Source of the DNA: Oscarella lobularis
Taxonomy: Eukaryota; Porifera; Homoscleromorpha; Homosclerophorida; Oscarellidae
DNA: 64,000 bases
Reading direction: 5' to 3'
Assembly: GCF_947507565.1 (NCBI RefSeq)
Contig: NC_089184.1
Location: forward strand, 124,001 to 188,000
Under the pieces are notes generated by a model. The model was given only the letters and a program-made list of their open reading frames with translations, was not told where the DNA came from and ran no database searches. A program made the position numbers and the translations under genes. Of this stretch, positions 37,403 to 47,383 are shown in pieces. Every line of letters starts with the position of its first letter. Positions within the stretch are counted from its first letter, which is position 1.

Positions 37403-39440
37403 TTATTTCTTATAAGATACTAAGCCTTTGATTGCGTCAAACGTATTATCATCAGGTCCCACTGTAACTACTTCACCTGACTTTTCATCCCTAATTTGCA
37501 AGTAGCCGTATTTATCAATGCCAATGACTTCTCCGTTGATTAAAACGGGATTTTCTTTGACTTGATATTTCACAGACTGGCCCCTAAAAGCCAAAAATAT
37601 TAATAAATAAAAAATGAATTCGCTATTGTACCCATGTATCCAGTATTTATAATAGAGTGGTAGCACACTGGCTTCGCCTTTGATGGTGTAGTCTTCCAGA
37701 ATGCGTTCAAAAGCGTTGAACATGCGAGCTAGTACTAATTCGACGGTCAGAAGATCCAATTTCTTCCCCGTCTCTCTGCAGTACTGCTCAATGATATCGT
37801 TCACGCATATTGTTGGGTTGCTGTTTGCCACGTTGAAGCCACACCCTTTACATAAATACAAATAGAATTCGAATACAATTTGATTATCGTTCTACCAATA
37901 ACGCATTCATAAGACCCGTGAGATGCCATAGATGTAACCAGTACGCCTCCCAATTTCAAGACTCTTCCGTAATAGATATCATTTGGCCATTTTATCCTCA
38001 AATCAATATCCTACAAGTGAACACTCAATTCAAGATCTCATACATACTATATAAATTTTTTTCAACCTCATAGCCGTCTAGAGAACGAATCGCTTCCACA
38101 GCAGCAATGCACGCGAGGTGCTGCAAAAATGTGATTTTTCCAGCAAAGTCCTTTTCAATGCGCAAATGAAAAGAGACCATCATGCAGCCTTCAGGGGATA
38201 GCCAAATATTTCTTCGTCGACCTACGCAAAAATTCAAATAGATTGTGTCTTTCAAGTGCTCACACTTGCCTCTTCCCGCCGTCTGCACCGAAGCGACAGC
38301 TGCAAAGCCTTTGGGCAGTCGAGCCATCAATTTCAAATTTCTACCACCAAAAGAAGACGTCAAATCAAAGTTGGCAGCTAATCAACATTCGTACCTATCA
38401 ATCAACGTTTGCGTAGATGATATGACGGGTACATAGAGTAGCGCTCGACCCAACCAGTCACTCTTCAGTGCACCGATATACACGTCCCAATTGAAGCCAA
38501 GAGACTCGGGTATCATGGAGCAAAGGACGACAGGAAGCTTCTCATCCGTAGCCTGGAGGCCACTGCGATTAACTGTATGAAACTCTACACTAACTTCACC
38601 AGGAAATACGCCCTGTAAAGTCTCCTGTACCTATACAAATACTTTAGTACTTGGGCACATATGCATACACTGACTTACTTGAGGTAGACAGGCTAGATAG
38701 CCAATGGATAGTTTAGGCGGATGACGATGATGATCACGTTGAGCTTCTATGCCAACTAATTCAAATAATTTCACAAAGGCGTTAAGGCGAGCAGAATTCG
38801 ATTGCTTCAATTTAATAAAGACGTCTGAATCGCCAATTAGAGCCTGACCCGCTTCCAAATCGATTCTCGCCAGAGAGATAAGGGCTACTCCAGTATTAGC
38901 ACAAACTTTAACGACGACGGGTTGAGATGACTCGATTAATTCGGCGATAACAGAAACGTCTCCACTAAAGGAATACGAATCGTCTTTGGGATCATCGACC
39001 AAAGAAGAAAATTCTTCGACGCCATCTGAAGAAGAAGGAGCCAATCTAAGTGACTGACACGTCATTTCTTTTCGTGTGAATGAGAAAGACGACGGTGAGG
39101 AAATTCCCCCGAGCTGGGAAGCGAGATTCAAGCCAGCCATTCCAAAGCCAATGGCTTTGCCTCCATTTTTCACATATCGACCAAACGATTCGTATATTTT
39201 TGTTAAATTTTCCGCTTTCTGCTGCGTTTGACCGGCAACAATAAGCAGGGAGACGTTTTCGGCCCACGGATTTCGCTCTCCCAAAATTTCGTCGCTGCCC
39301 AGCTCATAGAGAGCGTATCGAGACAAACAGTCGGTGACCTGGGCAACGGTGGCGCAAATTTGTCGATATTGAGTTGCATCGTCGTGGGAGTAGATCACGA
39401 TATTCGGAGGTTTGGGATCAACTGACGACTCTATTGACAT
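37403..39440 (-). CDS. HLCS: Holocarboxylase synthetase (biotin-protein ligase)
   Basis: Attaches biotin to carboxylases in cytosol and mitochondria. The N-terminal part (from ATG 39440, MSIESSVDPKPP) is the regulatory region with VIYSHDDATQYRQICATVAQ and SLLIVAGQTQQ. The catalytic part has FAAVASVQTAGRGR (biotinyl-AMP loop), WLSPEGCMMVSFHL, KWPNDIYYGRVLKLGGVLV, CGFNVANSNPTICVND and the C-terminal domain EVVTVGPDDNTFDAIKGLV. The GRGR loop is only formed by removing a 48-bp intron (38222-38269) with a GC rather than GT donor. A 5' UTR intron acceptor is likely near 39480. Convergent with CIB (42 bp between stops) and divergent from the single-exon TRAF (173 bp). Confidence 0.93.
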
Positions 39441-39613
39441 TCTGGTTCTTCCTGTAGGGAACGCGATGGTTTCCAACGCCTGAAATATATGTACATCAAT
39501 TACCTAAACGCAAACAACGAATCGCTTGACGAGATTGCAACGCAGCCTTCCTAACAAGCAACATCCATTTGGCCCTATCCGGGGGGTTTTCTTTCCCGTA
39601 TAGTCTAGTCCCC

Positions 39614-40759
39614 ATGGTCGACGCCGAATTTATCGACGATTTGCCCGAGAGGCTCCAGTGTTTCATATGTCTGATGGGTCTAAAAGATCCTCAACTGACA
39701 AGTTGTGGCCATCGCGCGTGCTCCGAATGCTTCGCTAAGCTTAAATTTCGTCGCGGAAGCACGATCTCGTGTCCCGTTTGTCGTACGGAGACCGATCTAT
39801 TTCTGGACACGGCAACAAACCGCGAAGTTCTAGATTTACCAGTCAAATGCAATCAACCGGAATGCGCTTGGACAGGAGAGGCAAGGGACTGGGAACGTCA
39901 TCGTGACGTAAAGTGCAAGCACGTGCGCCTTCCCTGCGCGAGTTGCGGCGACAAATTCCTGCGTTCCGATTTGAATTTTCACGAGCAATTTCAATGTCCC
40001 AAACGAAAAGTTCAATGCAAGCGTTGCCAAATAGAACTGATACACGAAAATGTGAAAAATCACTGTGAAACAGAATGTCCCAATGCTCTCGTTCCATGCC
40101 CCCAACAGTGCGGAGAGTCCTACCTAAGATGCAAGATCGATGAACACATGTCATCGTCTGGGTCTTGCCCTATGTCAATTATTGAATGTTCCTTCCATTA
40201 TGCTGGTTGTTCCTCTATGCTGAAACGGCAATCACTTGACAAACATCTCCAGGAGAATGTTGTAAGGCATCTCAGTATGCTCAGTACGAAATTTCAAGAG
40301 GAGCTCCGCTCTATTGATTTCACGTACCATTGGCGTATCAGGGATTGGGCTGAGACATTTAACATGACGAAAACTGAGCATAGTGTAGAGCTAAAGAGCG
40401 ATCTTTTCTATATCGGACAACCCGGGCCTAACGCGATGCTGAAGCTCACGTTGAATTCTGATATCAACGAAGTGGGAGTCTGTCTGATTCCGACAGAGGG
40501 AAAATATGACTTTTCAATTCCGTGGCCTTTTCAAGCAACTTTTTCTATTGCGATTGTAGATCAGCGAGACAATGGACGTGACGTCGTGCAAACAATGACA
40601 AAGAAGACTCTAAAGGAGAAGCACCCACACGCTTTTATGCCGTCACACCTGTCCGCCTCACTAGCAACTGGATTTCATAGGCTCATCAGCTTTGATGGAC
40701 TCAGAAATTTCATCAAAGACGATTCTATTTTAGTGAAACTGACCGTCTATAGGTGGTAG
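39614..40759 (+). CDS. TRAF family protein (RING, TRAF zinc fingers, MATH-like end)
   Basis: Single exon of 381 residues from ATG 39614 (MVDAEFIDDLPERLQCFICL). RING with CFICLMGLKDPQLTSCGHRA and CPVCRTETD. At least four TRAF-type zinc fingers follow (CNQPECAWTGEARDWERH; CASCGDKFLRSDLNFHEQFQ; CKRCQIELIHENVKNH; CPQQCGESYLRCKIDEHM). The last 150 residues (FTYHWRIRDWAETF ... HRLISFDGLRNFIKDDSILV) fit a TRAF/MATH domain, including the FISFDGLR-like motif. There is little coiled coil. The protein is probably an E3 ligase adaptor downstream of TNF-receptor or Toll-like signalling; the numbered TRAF class is not clear. No introns, unlike its neighbours. Confidence 0.88.
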   Translation: MVDAEFIDDLPERLQCFICLMGLKDPQLTSCGHRACSECFAKLKFRRGSTISCPVCRTETDLFLDTATNREVLDLPVKCNQPECAWTGEARDWERHRDVKCKHVRLPCASCGDKFLRSDLNFHEQFQCPKRKVQCKRCQIELIHENVKNHCETECPNALVPCPQQCGESYLRCKIDEHMSSSGSCPMSIIECSFHYAGCSSMLKRQSLDKHLQENVVRHLSMLSTKFQEELRSIDFTYHWRIRDWAETFNMTKTEHSVELKSDLFYIGQPGPNAMLKLTLNSDINEVGVCLIPTEGKYDFSIPWPFQATFSIAIVDQRDNGRDVVQTMTKKTLKEKHPHAFMPSHLSASLATGFHRLISFDGLRNFIKDDSILVKLTVYRW

Positions 40760-40814
40760 AATACAAATCCTCTAAAAAAATACACAACCAAAACAAAACG
40801 CAACAGTAATCCAA

Positions 40815-42256
40815 TCAGATACCATAGACAATATACGTAGTTATTTCTCCTTGAGCTGGATTCATCAGAGCTGTGTACGTAGTGTAGTTGTTGTTCACCG
40901 GCTGCCTGCCCAATACCGTAAAAATCCCGTTGAGAGAAGCAGCGGATTCCCGTCCCATGGCATTCATGAACTGAACCCCATAGGAACGACGATCATCGAA
41001 AGAAGGCGGAGACTCCCAATGATCCTAAAGGAATCAATAGGATGCGGAATTGTAATCTTTTGTGCTTACGTAGTTCGTTTCCAAAATATACCAAGATTGG
41101 ACGTTTGAGTGAATTGTTCCCAAGGACCATAGATCGCGAACGCTATCTCGATCTCGCGTCATCACGGCCCCTTCACCTGGTTTCGTACCGGCAATGATAA
41201 AATACGCTGGAGCCATCACGTCGCCTTTTGATAGTGCACCAATAGCACCAGCATACGTACTTTCCTCTTCAAACACCTAAGAGACATAAGAGACATAGAG
41301 TCTTTGTTTTTTTATTAATAATTGTCTCTTTATACCTGTCTCAATTTATGAGTGACAGCAGATGCTCCAAAAAGGGCTCCACTCAGAATATCCACCAGTG
41401 TTGATCCACCCAGAGCTCGCTCGTTAAGAGAGACGGAATACGCTCCAGGCTTAACCGCAGTCATAACCCCCTAAGACAGAAAAATCACAGAAAAATCTTA
41501 GAAGAAGAAAGAGATCCGTTTTCTTACCACGTAGCCTGCGAACGTGGTAGCCGTGTAGAGCAATTTCCCACCTTTGTGAAAATTCACCTACAAAAGAGAC
41601 TCATACCGAAAAAAACGAACGCTCATCTTCTCGTACCAAAACGGTGAGATTTCTCAAATAGTTCGGCATATCCCAATCCATATTACGTCCATGAAATAAG
41701 GAATCGTTTTCGTCGACAGCAACGATGGACGTGCACGCCTGTGGCGTGTATTCATCCCCGATAGAGCCACCCGTCGTATTGGGATGACCAGGTCCGAGCT
41801 GCGGCGACATCAAAAAAAGTCAAAGTCAATGCGAGGGGTCTCCACTATTATTTACTTTGCGTAATTCGTAAGCGAAGTTTAGGCCGACGATGTCGCCAAC
41901 TGGCAAGCCGACTGCTTTGGCGATGCCGCTCATTTCTTGACCGTATTCGCCGAGATATTTGTTCAATGCGCCCGCTACAGTTGCGATGATTTGCGCCAGA
42001 CGCGGGGAAAGCTGTGGAGATGCTTTTAGAGTTTTTCGTTCATGTGATATAGATTTCTTACGTCTTTTGTCAGGTACTTGACGAGGAGGGAAGCGGACGA
42101 CTTATAGTGGCTGCAAATCTCGGTCCAGCGCTCTTCTGGTGGCAAATCCAGGCTGATGTTGTACGTTTTGGCTTTCACGTACTCAACGAGGTTTGGAACA
42201 GGTAAGCTGGAGACCGCAGAAACGGCCAGAAGCAGAGCGAACACGAACGTTCTCAT
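40815..42256 (-). CDS. Acid ceramidase / NAAA family lysosomal amidase
   Basis: Signal peptide MRTFVFALLLAVSAVSSLPV from ATG 42256. The proenzyme alpha part includes LPPEERWTEICSHYK. The autoproteolytic N-terminal nucleophile appears as QACTSIVAVDENDSLFHGRN (Cys in ACTSIV), followed by MDWDM, then FAGYVG, SLNERALGG, and the C-terminal GRQPVNNNYTTYTALMNPAQ. Exons of 100-250 bp join in frame; the stop is at 40815. These enzymes cleave ceramides (ASAH1) or N-acylethanolamines (NAAA); I cannot separate the two from the visible motifs. Divergent from FIRRM by 82 bp, convergent with the TRAF gene. Confidence 0.92.
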
Positions 42257-42338
42257 CTGTGTTGAGTGAGTGCTCGCAATAATACGGGAAGGTTTAGTCA
42301 CGAGACAACGCAACTCTAAAGCGCGCCGTAAAGTCAAA

Positions 42339-44711
42339 ATGCAACGTCGCACGGAAATCTTTCACCATGACGACGTCGCCGCGTCGAAAACAAGCGAAAT
42401 GGCGGAAAAGCATCACGGGCAGACGACGAAAGCTCTCATGGAACTCTTATGCAACGGTGGAGAAGAAGAAACAGGCGCCAAAGTCCTCAAACTCGTCGAG
42501 GATTTATCAAAATGCCTCGATCTTCTATCGAAATGTCTCGAAGCGCGACCGACGTCGCTCCGAACGCTATCCGATTGCCTTAGAGCTGTCCTGCGAACAT
42601 TTGAGCACTGTCAATCGAGCGAATCGACGTACGGGTCTTTCTTCGCTAGCGCGGCGAGCGCGCTAGCCGTTCTTTTCAAGCGGGCTTTTGCACTCCACAA
42701 ACTCGCCTCATCGCTATTGGATCGTCTCAAACCGGATGTGATGACGTCAGAGGAGGATATTTCCGCCATGAAATCAATCGTCGACGACATCGTTTGCATA
42801 GGAGAAGTGAGTTCATCATTTGATGCCGTATGCCTTCAGTCTTGCTGGAAAGTCGTCGTACGCTTGCTAACAAAATTTGAAGAGGTGGTCGATGATATTG
42901 CTAATTGCAGTTACATTGTATCCTGTTTATGTTCGGTGATTCGCGACTGGTTACCCAAGTGTTGGGACTCGGATCCTGCCTCCTCAAAATCAGTGAGAGC
43001 TGTTCGATTTTTATGCAGTCAGCTCTTGAAGTTGTGCTACGAATTTGAGGAGTCCGTTGTTGTGAACGTGGAAGGCATCTTTGGAATTGCTTTGTCCATT
43101 CAGTCGGCCGTTCCGTCAATGTCTGAAGAGACGACGACTCTTTTGCCACCCGTTATCGAACCTCTTATTGGTCTCCTCGAATCGAACTCGGAATACGCGG
43201 CATTTCTCTCAAAGAAACGGCTCAAAATATCTGAACAGGATGGGCACGCTTATCTTCAGCTTCTTCTCCAACTCTGCCGTCGCTTTCACGTTCTATCTGA
43301 AGGCGGTCAAGACATGTGGATGGAGAAAACGTCGAGTGCAGCCGATTCCAGTGCTTCCTGTCTTCTCCTTGACGCCGTTTTTGACGCTGTTGAAAGCGCC
43401 TACGCTTCCCTCGCTCTTCCCATGCGCGTCGACGCGTCATTCATCAAAGGAAAAGCCTCCGAATCAATTTCCTTCTACGAGTTCGTCTGCATTGAGTTAT
43501 CAATCTTTATTGCTCGGTTGCCGGCAAAGCATTTCGCCTCACTTGAACGTCTGCTCCTACGTCACGTTCTGAGCGCTCGTTCACAGTGCGCCGTACTTGC
43601 AATTGATCTCTGGTGCTTCGTGGCGCGATGGGGAAACGCTCAGCTCTGTCTCTCGCACGTTCGTCTTTTAACAGATCTCCTCACTTCCCCTGTTGCCAAG
43701 TCAACTCATCCTGGCTACGGTCACGCGTGCTGTCTTCTTCGACGCATATTTCCTCTACTTGCTGAAGAGCATCAAGCCAAATTTATTGAAACGCACAGTC
43801 CGGCGTCAAATCCCAACAATTTGGTTCTCTGGAAAGACGTGGGGATGCCCTCCAATCAAAGACAGTCTTTAGTAGAAGCGTGTTTTGACGTTATCACAGC
43901 GCCAAAGAAACAGTGCGTCCATCTACTTGAGTGTGCAATTCAATGTCTAATTGGCGTCGTAGAGAGCGGAAATTTCGACACAGCATTCAATTATCTGCCG
44001 ACCGTCCTTTCCTCTTCTCGCCACTCCAATCTCGCTTCAATCTATTTGCATTTTATTGGAGCAGCTGCCCCTCAATTGCGCACACCGTTCTGCTCAGAAA
44101 TTCTTCGTGTTTGTACGTTGGCGAATGATGAGCTGCAGACCGCGGACTTTCTCGTCGGAATGGCTGCTTTTCTCGGAGCTCTAGGCAAGAAACGATTTCA
44201 TCCACAAGTGCTATCCCTTCTTTCGGTTCTGTATCACAAGATGTTTGTTTGCGAAGATGAAATTGTTCAGCATCACGCTCTGATTGCTTTTCAAGCGTTC
44301 GCCGAATCAACGCCACACACAGAAGCCATTCAACTATGCATGCCAGAAGAAATGAGACCAACGTTTGCTAGTTTTCTTGAAGGAAACTCCGCAACAACGA
44401 ATCAGTCCACTATCTGCATGGAGGATTTGCACAGAGCCAACCAACAACTAAAGACTGTGAGATATTGGGAAGTTGTAGAAGAAGAAGACCCCACTTGGAA
44501 TGATGTTAATGAACCAGCAAAGAAAAGAATGAAGCCCAATTCTCCCTCTGCGGCAGATGAGAAAGATTTTCAGCAGGCTATTGATTCTATATGGGATGGG
44601 ATAAGGAAAGTGGAAAGCTTTTTGACTTTCTCCCTACCACCCAATTGGCTCAAAACGGAACTAACAACAGCAGACGAAGTCCTGCAAAAGATAATCAAAG
44701 AGATGAACTGA
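42339..44711 (+). CDS. FIRRM: FIGNL1-interacting regulator of recombination (C1orf112 homologue)
   Basis: Single exon of 790 residues from ATG 42339 (MQRRTEIFHHDD). It matches the helical-repeat protein FIRRM/C1orf112 in order: a region like FEHCQSSESTYGSFFASAAS (human FVHCKNSESVYSGCLHLVS), SFYEFVCIELSIFIARLPA, VLAIDLWCFVARWGNAQLC (human SLLAMDAWCFLARYGTAELC), CCLLRRIFPLLAEEHQAKFI, and a C-terminal KKRMKPNSPS near the end. FIRRM stabilises FIGNL1 and controls RAD51 removal. The frame extends upstream to 42270 only through a GTG. Absence of introns over 2.4 kb is unusual here. Convergent with the SMAP-domain gene (53 bp). Confidence 0.87.
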   Translation: MQRRTEIFHHDDVAASKTSEMAEKHHGQTTKALMELLCNGGEEETGAKVLKLVEDLSKCLDLLSKCLEARPTSLRTLSDCLRAVLRTFEHCQSSESTYGSFFASAASALAVLFKRAFALHKLASSLLDRLKPDVMTSEEDISAMKSIVDDIVCIGEVSSSFDAVCLQSCWKVVVRLLTKFEEVVDDIANCSYIVSCLCSVIRDWLPKCWDSDPASSKSVRAVRFLCSQLLKLCYEFEESVVVNVEGIFGIALSIQSAVPSMSEETTTLLPPVIEPLIGLLESNSEYAAFLSKKRLKISEQDGHAYLQLLLQLCRRFHVLSEGGQDMWMEKTSSAADSSASCLLLDAVFDAVESAYASLALPMRVDASFIKGKASESISFYEFVCIELSIFIARLPAKHFASLERLLLRHVLSARSQCAVLAIDLWCFVARWGNAQLCLSHVRLLTDLLTSPVAKSTHPGYGHACCLLRRIFPLLAEEHQAKFIETHSPASNPNNLVLWKDVGMPSNQRQSLVEACFDVITAPKKQCVHLLECAIQCLIGVVESGNFDTAFNYLPTVLSSSRHSNLASIYLHFIGAAAPQLRTPFCSEILRVCTLANDELQTADFLVGMAAFLGALGKKRFHPQVLSLLSVLYHKMFVCEDEIVQHHALIAFQAFAESTPHTEAIQLCMPEEMRPTFASFLEGNSATTNQSTICMEDLHRANQQLKTVRYWEVVEEEDPTWNDVNEPAKKRMKPNSPSAADEKDFQQAIDSIWDGIRKVESFLTFSLPPNWLKTELTTADEVLQKIIKEMN

Positions 44712-44764
44712 TAGTATTGAACATACGTATCAATTGTATCTAACAAAAAAATACTATTTCTACT

Positions 44765-45445
44765 TTACTGTGACTTATTGGGATCTGCTGGTGGCGGTGG
44801 CGGGGGAGGGGGAGGAACTGGGGGTGGGTCAGTTGGCAGCGGAGGTGCTCCCTCCTCTTTCTTCTCTTCTACTTTTTCTCTTTTGGGACTAGGTGGCTTA
44901 TAGCCAAATCCCACGTGTTTCCGCGTTCGACCCGTCACTGCCGCCTCCATACTCTTCACATAGCCTTGCTCTAAATTCTCGTGAATGTGGCCGGCCTTGT
45001 TGTAGTCGTAGACGTACTTTTCTACAGAAGATTGTACCAAAGAGTCGAGCAAAATCTAACTAACTAACTCTCAGGTAAAACTTTTCTTGATTCTAATTTT
45101 TTGCTTAGAAAGCTTTTTGGCTGCGCTTTCTACGAGAATTAGAATCGCTTCTTTGCTTTTTTCTAAGTTTTGCTTTTACTGCACCTCTTTTTTTCCGCCC
45201 ATCAATCGGAGAAATTTGTTCTTTCTATCGTCGTCACCTGCTATCGTTGCACCGTCCCAAACCGAGTTTGTTCCCTTGATTTCGCTCTTCTCCGTTGGCT
45301 TTTCTTCGGCTTGCTTCACTTTCTCCGCGTCTAGTTCTTCCGCTTCGTCTTTCTTTGCATCGGAGCTTCTACAACAAGAAGTAAAAGAACGTGCACCAGG
45401 CACTGGAGACGATTGAAGAGAGAACCTTCCGTTCGGATCGTCCAT
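44765..45445 (-). CDS. Small acidic protein (SMAP) domain protein with proline-rich tail
   Basis: Two exons, 45185-45445 and 44765-45055, phase 0, about 183 residues. Exon 1 starts MDDPNGRFSLQSSPVPG, becomes Glu/Lys-rich, and ends SVWDGATIAGDDDRKNKFLR followed by LMGGKKE. Exon 2 continues HIHENLEQGYVKSMEAAVTG and RTRKHVGFGY. The pair FLRLMGGKKE ... MxxxxTGRTRKHVGFG is the SMAP/C11orf58 domain pattern. The tail is a run of prolines (PTDPPPVPPPPPPPPPADPN), which human SMAP lacks. Function of the family is poorly known. Confidence 0.75.
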
Positions 45446-45773
45446 TTTGTTCGTTGACGTCACCAATGCCCATTCCCCGTATATATTCTACGAAGCGCTG
45501 GCTGCTGGCTGCTGGCTGCATATATCACGCAGATTGCAAATGATGTAGCTGGTTACGTCAAAGTTGAATGGCTCAGTTGGATCAGTTGAGTGCTTCGGTC
45601 AAGCGTCGCTCGGCTCACGTGCCAGTCAGGATGCAGCGTCCGGCAACATATTGTACCACCACAACCATGCCTCAACTAATGAGTGACTCATCCTGATAAG
45701 ATTAATAATCACACACGGCCCACTCAACGTCCAGGTATCGCATTGTTCGCTGCAGTCTCTCCCCAGACACACA
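45446..45773. promoter_or_regulatory. Region between SMAP gene and first catalase
   Basis: 328 bp without a gene. It has a GCTGGCTGCTGGCTGCTGGC microsatellite (about 45498-45519), two CTCAGTTGGATCAGTTGAG-type near-repeats (45572-45592), and a pyrimidine-rich TCTCTCCCCAG 8 bp before the catalase ATG that looks like a 3' splice site. No other element recognised. Confidence 0.4.
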
Positions 45774-47267
45774 ATGGCCTCGAGAACGAAAGCTAGCGAA
45801 CAGCTTTCCGATTTCGCCGCCTCGCACAAAGTTGCTGACACTTGTACGACCGGCGACGGAACTCCCGTCGACATCAAAACGGCGACAATGACCGTGGGTC
45901 CCCGCGGTCCCGTTCTCCTGCAGGACTTCAACTTTCTCGACGAGATGGCCCACTTCGATCGCGAGCGCGTTCCAGAGCGCGTCGTCCACGCAAAGGGAGC
46001 CGGCGCTTTCGGCTATTTCGAAGTCACGCACGATATCACTCAATATTGCAAGGCCAAGGTGTTTGAGAAAATCGGTAAACGAACGCCTTTGGCCGTTCGA
46101 TTCAGTACGGTCGGCGGTGAATCGGGCAGCGCCGATACTGTACGCGATCCGCGCGGTTTCGCCGTCAAGTTCTACACAGAAGAAGGCAATTGGGATCTCG
46201 TGGGAAATAACACGCCCATCTTCTTCATTCGCGATCCCATTCTGTTTCCGAGCTTCATTCACACTCAGAAACGAAATCCGGTGACTCATCTGAAAGATCC
46301 GGATATGTTTTGGGATTTCATTTCGCTTCGTCCCGAAACGATTCATCAGGTTTGCTTCCTCTTCAGTGATCGCGGCATTCCGGACGGATACAGGCACATG
46401 AATGGCTATGGAAGTCACACGTTTAAGATGGTGAATGAAAAAGGCGAGCCCATCTACGTCAAGTTTCATTACAAAACCGACCAGGGCATCAAGAATTTGC
46501 CTGTTGATAAGGCTGGCCAGTTGTCAGGCAGCGATCCAGACTATGCTATACGTGATCTGTACAATTCCATCGCTGAAGGAAAGTTTCCCTCGTGGACTCT
46601 CTATCTTCAAGTGATGACGTTCGAAGAAGCTGAAAAACATCACTGGAATCCGTTTGATCTAACAAAAGTCTGGCCACACAAGGAATTCCCTCTCATTCCC
46701 GTCGGTCGCATTGTCCTTGACAGAAATCCAGTCAACTATTTCGCAGAAGTAGAGCAGATAGGCTTCTCTCCATCTCACATGGTGCCTGGCATCGAACCGT
46801 CACCAGACAAAATGCTCCAAGGGCGACTGTTCTCTTATGACGATACCCATCGTCATCGAATCGGAGCAAACTATCTTCAACTACCTGTCAATTCTCCTCA
46901 GAAGGCCAAAGTGCGCAATTATCAGCGTGATGGTCCCATGACAGTGCATGACAATCAAGCCGGTGCTCCCAACTACTATCCAAACAGTTTTCAAGGCCCC
47001 AAAGAGGAAAGTCGCGCTGCTCCGACTCGTTTCCAAGTTTCCACCTGTGACGTCGCTCGATACAATTCAGCTGACGAAGATAATTTCACGCAAGTGTCCA
47101 CATTCTGGACAGAGGTGCTGAGCGAGCAAGAGCGCCAACGTCTCGTTGAGAACATAGCCGGTCATCTGAAGGACGCCAAGGAATTCATCCAGGCCAGAGC
47201 TGTGAAGAATTTCAGCCAAGTTCATCCTGACTTTGGGAGTCGACTCAATGCCCTTCTGAAGAAATGA
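45774..47267 (+). CDS. CAT1: Catalase, copy 1
   Basis: Clade-3-like monofunctional heme catalase of 497 residues, intronless. Distal catalytic His is in [20 protein letters not shown], the Asn in [14 protein letters not shown], and the proximal heme Tyr in [17 protein letters not shown]. The substrate-channel and NADPH-region sequences ([35 protein letters not shown]) are intact, so it should be active. It ends in LNALLKK with no peroxisomal tripeptide. It is a tandem duplicate of the gene at 47384, 116 bp downstream, and highly similar over the first 440 residues, with differences concentrated after about residue 380 and at the C-terminus. Symbol numbering is mine. Confidence 0.97.
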   Translation: MASRTKASEQLSDFAASHKVADTCTTGDGTPVDIKTATMTVGPRGPVLLQDFNFLDEMAHFDRERVPERVVHAKGAGAFGYFEVTHDITQYCKAKVFEKIGKRTPLAVRFSTVGGESGSADTVRDPRGFAVKFYTEEGNWDLVGNNTPIFFIRDPILFPSFIHTQKRNPVTHLKDPDMFWDFISLRPETIHQVCFLFSDRGIPDGYRHMNGYGSHTFKMVNEKGEPIYVKFHYKTDQGIKNLPVDKAGQLSGSDPDYAIRDLYNSIAEGKFPSWTLYLQVMTFEEAEKHHWNPFDLTKVWPHKEFPLIPVGRIVLDRNPVNYFAEVEQIGFSPSHMVPGIEPSPDKMLQGRLFSYDDTHRHRIGANYLQLPVNSPQKAKVRNYQRDGPMTVHDNQAGAPNYYPNSFQGPKEESRAAPTRFQVSTCDVARYNSADEDNFTQVSTFWTEVLSEQERQRLVENIAGHLKDAKEFIQARAVKNFSQVHPDFGSRLNALLKK

Positions 47268-47383
47268 ACACTGAGATTGTTTTTTTGCTTCATGTTGTAG
47301 TGCACGCTCAGAGTCAATCAGCCAACCACATTGATTCCTTGCTTATATCCTGATCCGGGGTCGGTGTCTCTCCCCCTTTAGAT

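Noticed and set aside
42270-42338. Upstream extension of FIRRM to 42270
   Set aside because: The extension starts at GTG and lies in the divergent promoter; the first ATG is 42339.
45702-46469. 255-residue minus-strand ORF (and its counterpart at 47378-48079)
   Set aside because: Antisense shadows of the catalase genes, produced by their codon bias; duplicated simply because the catalases are duplicated.
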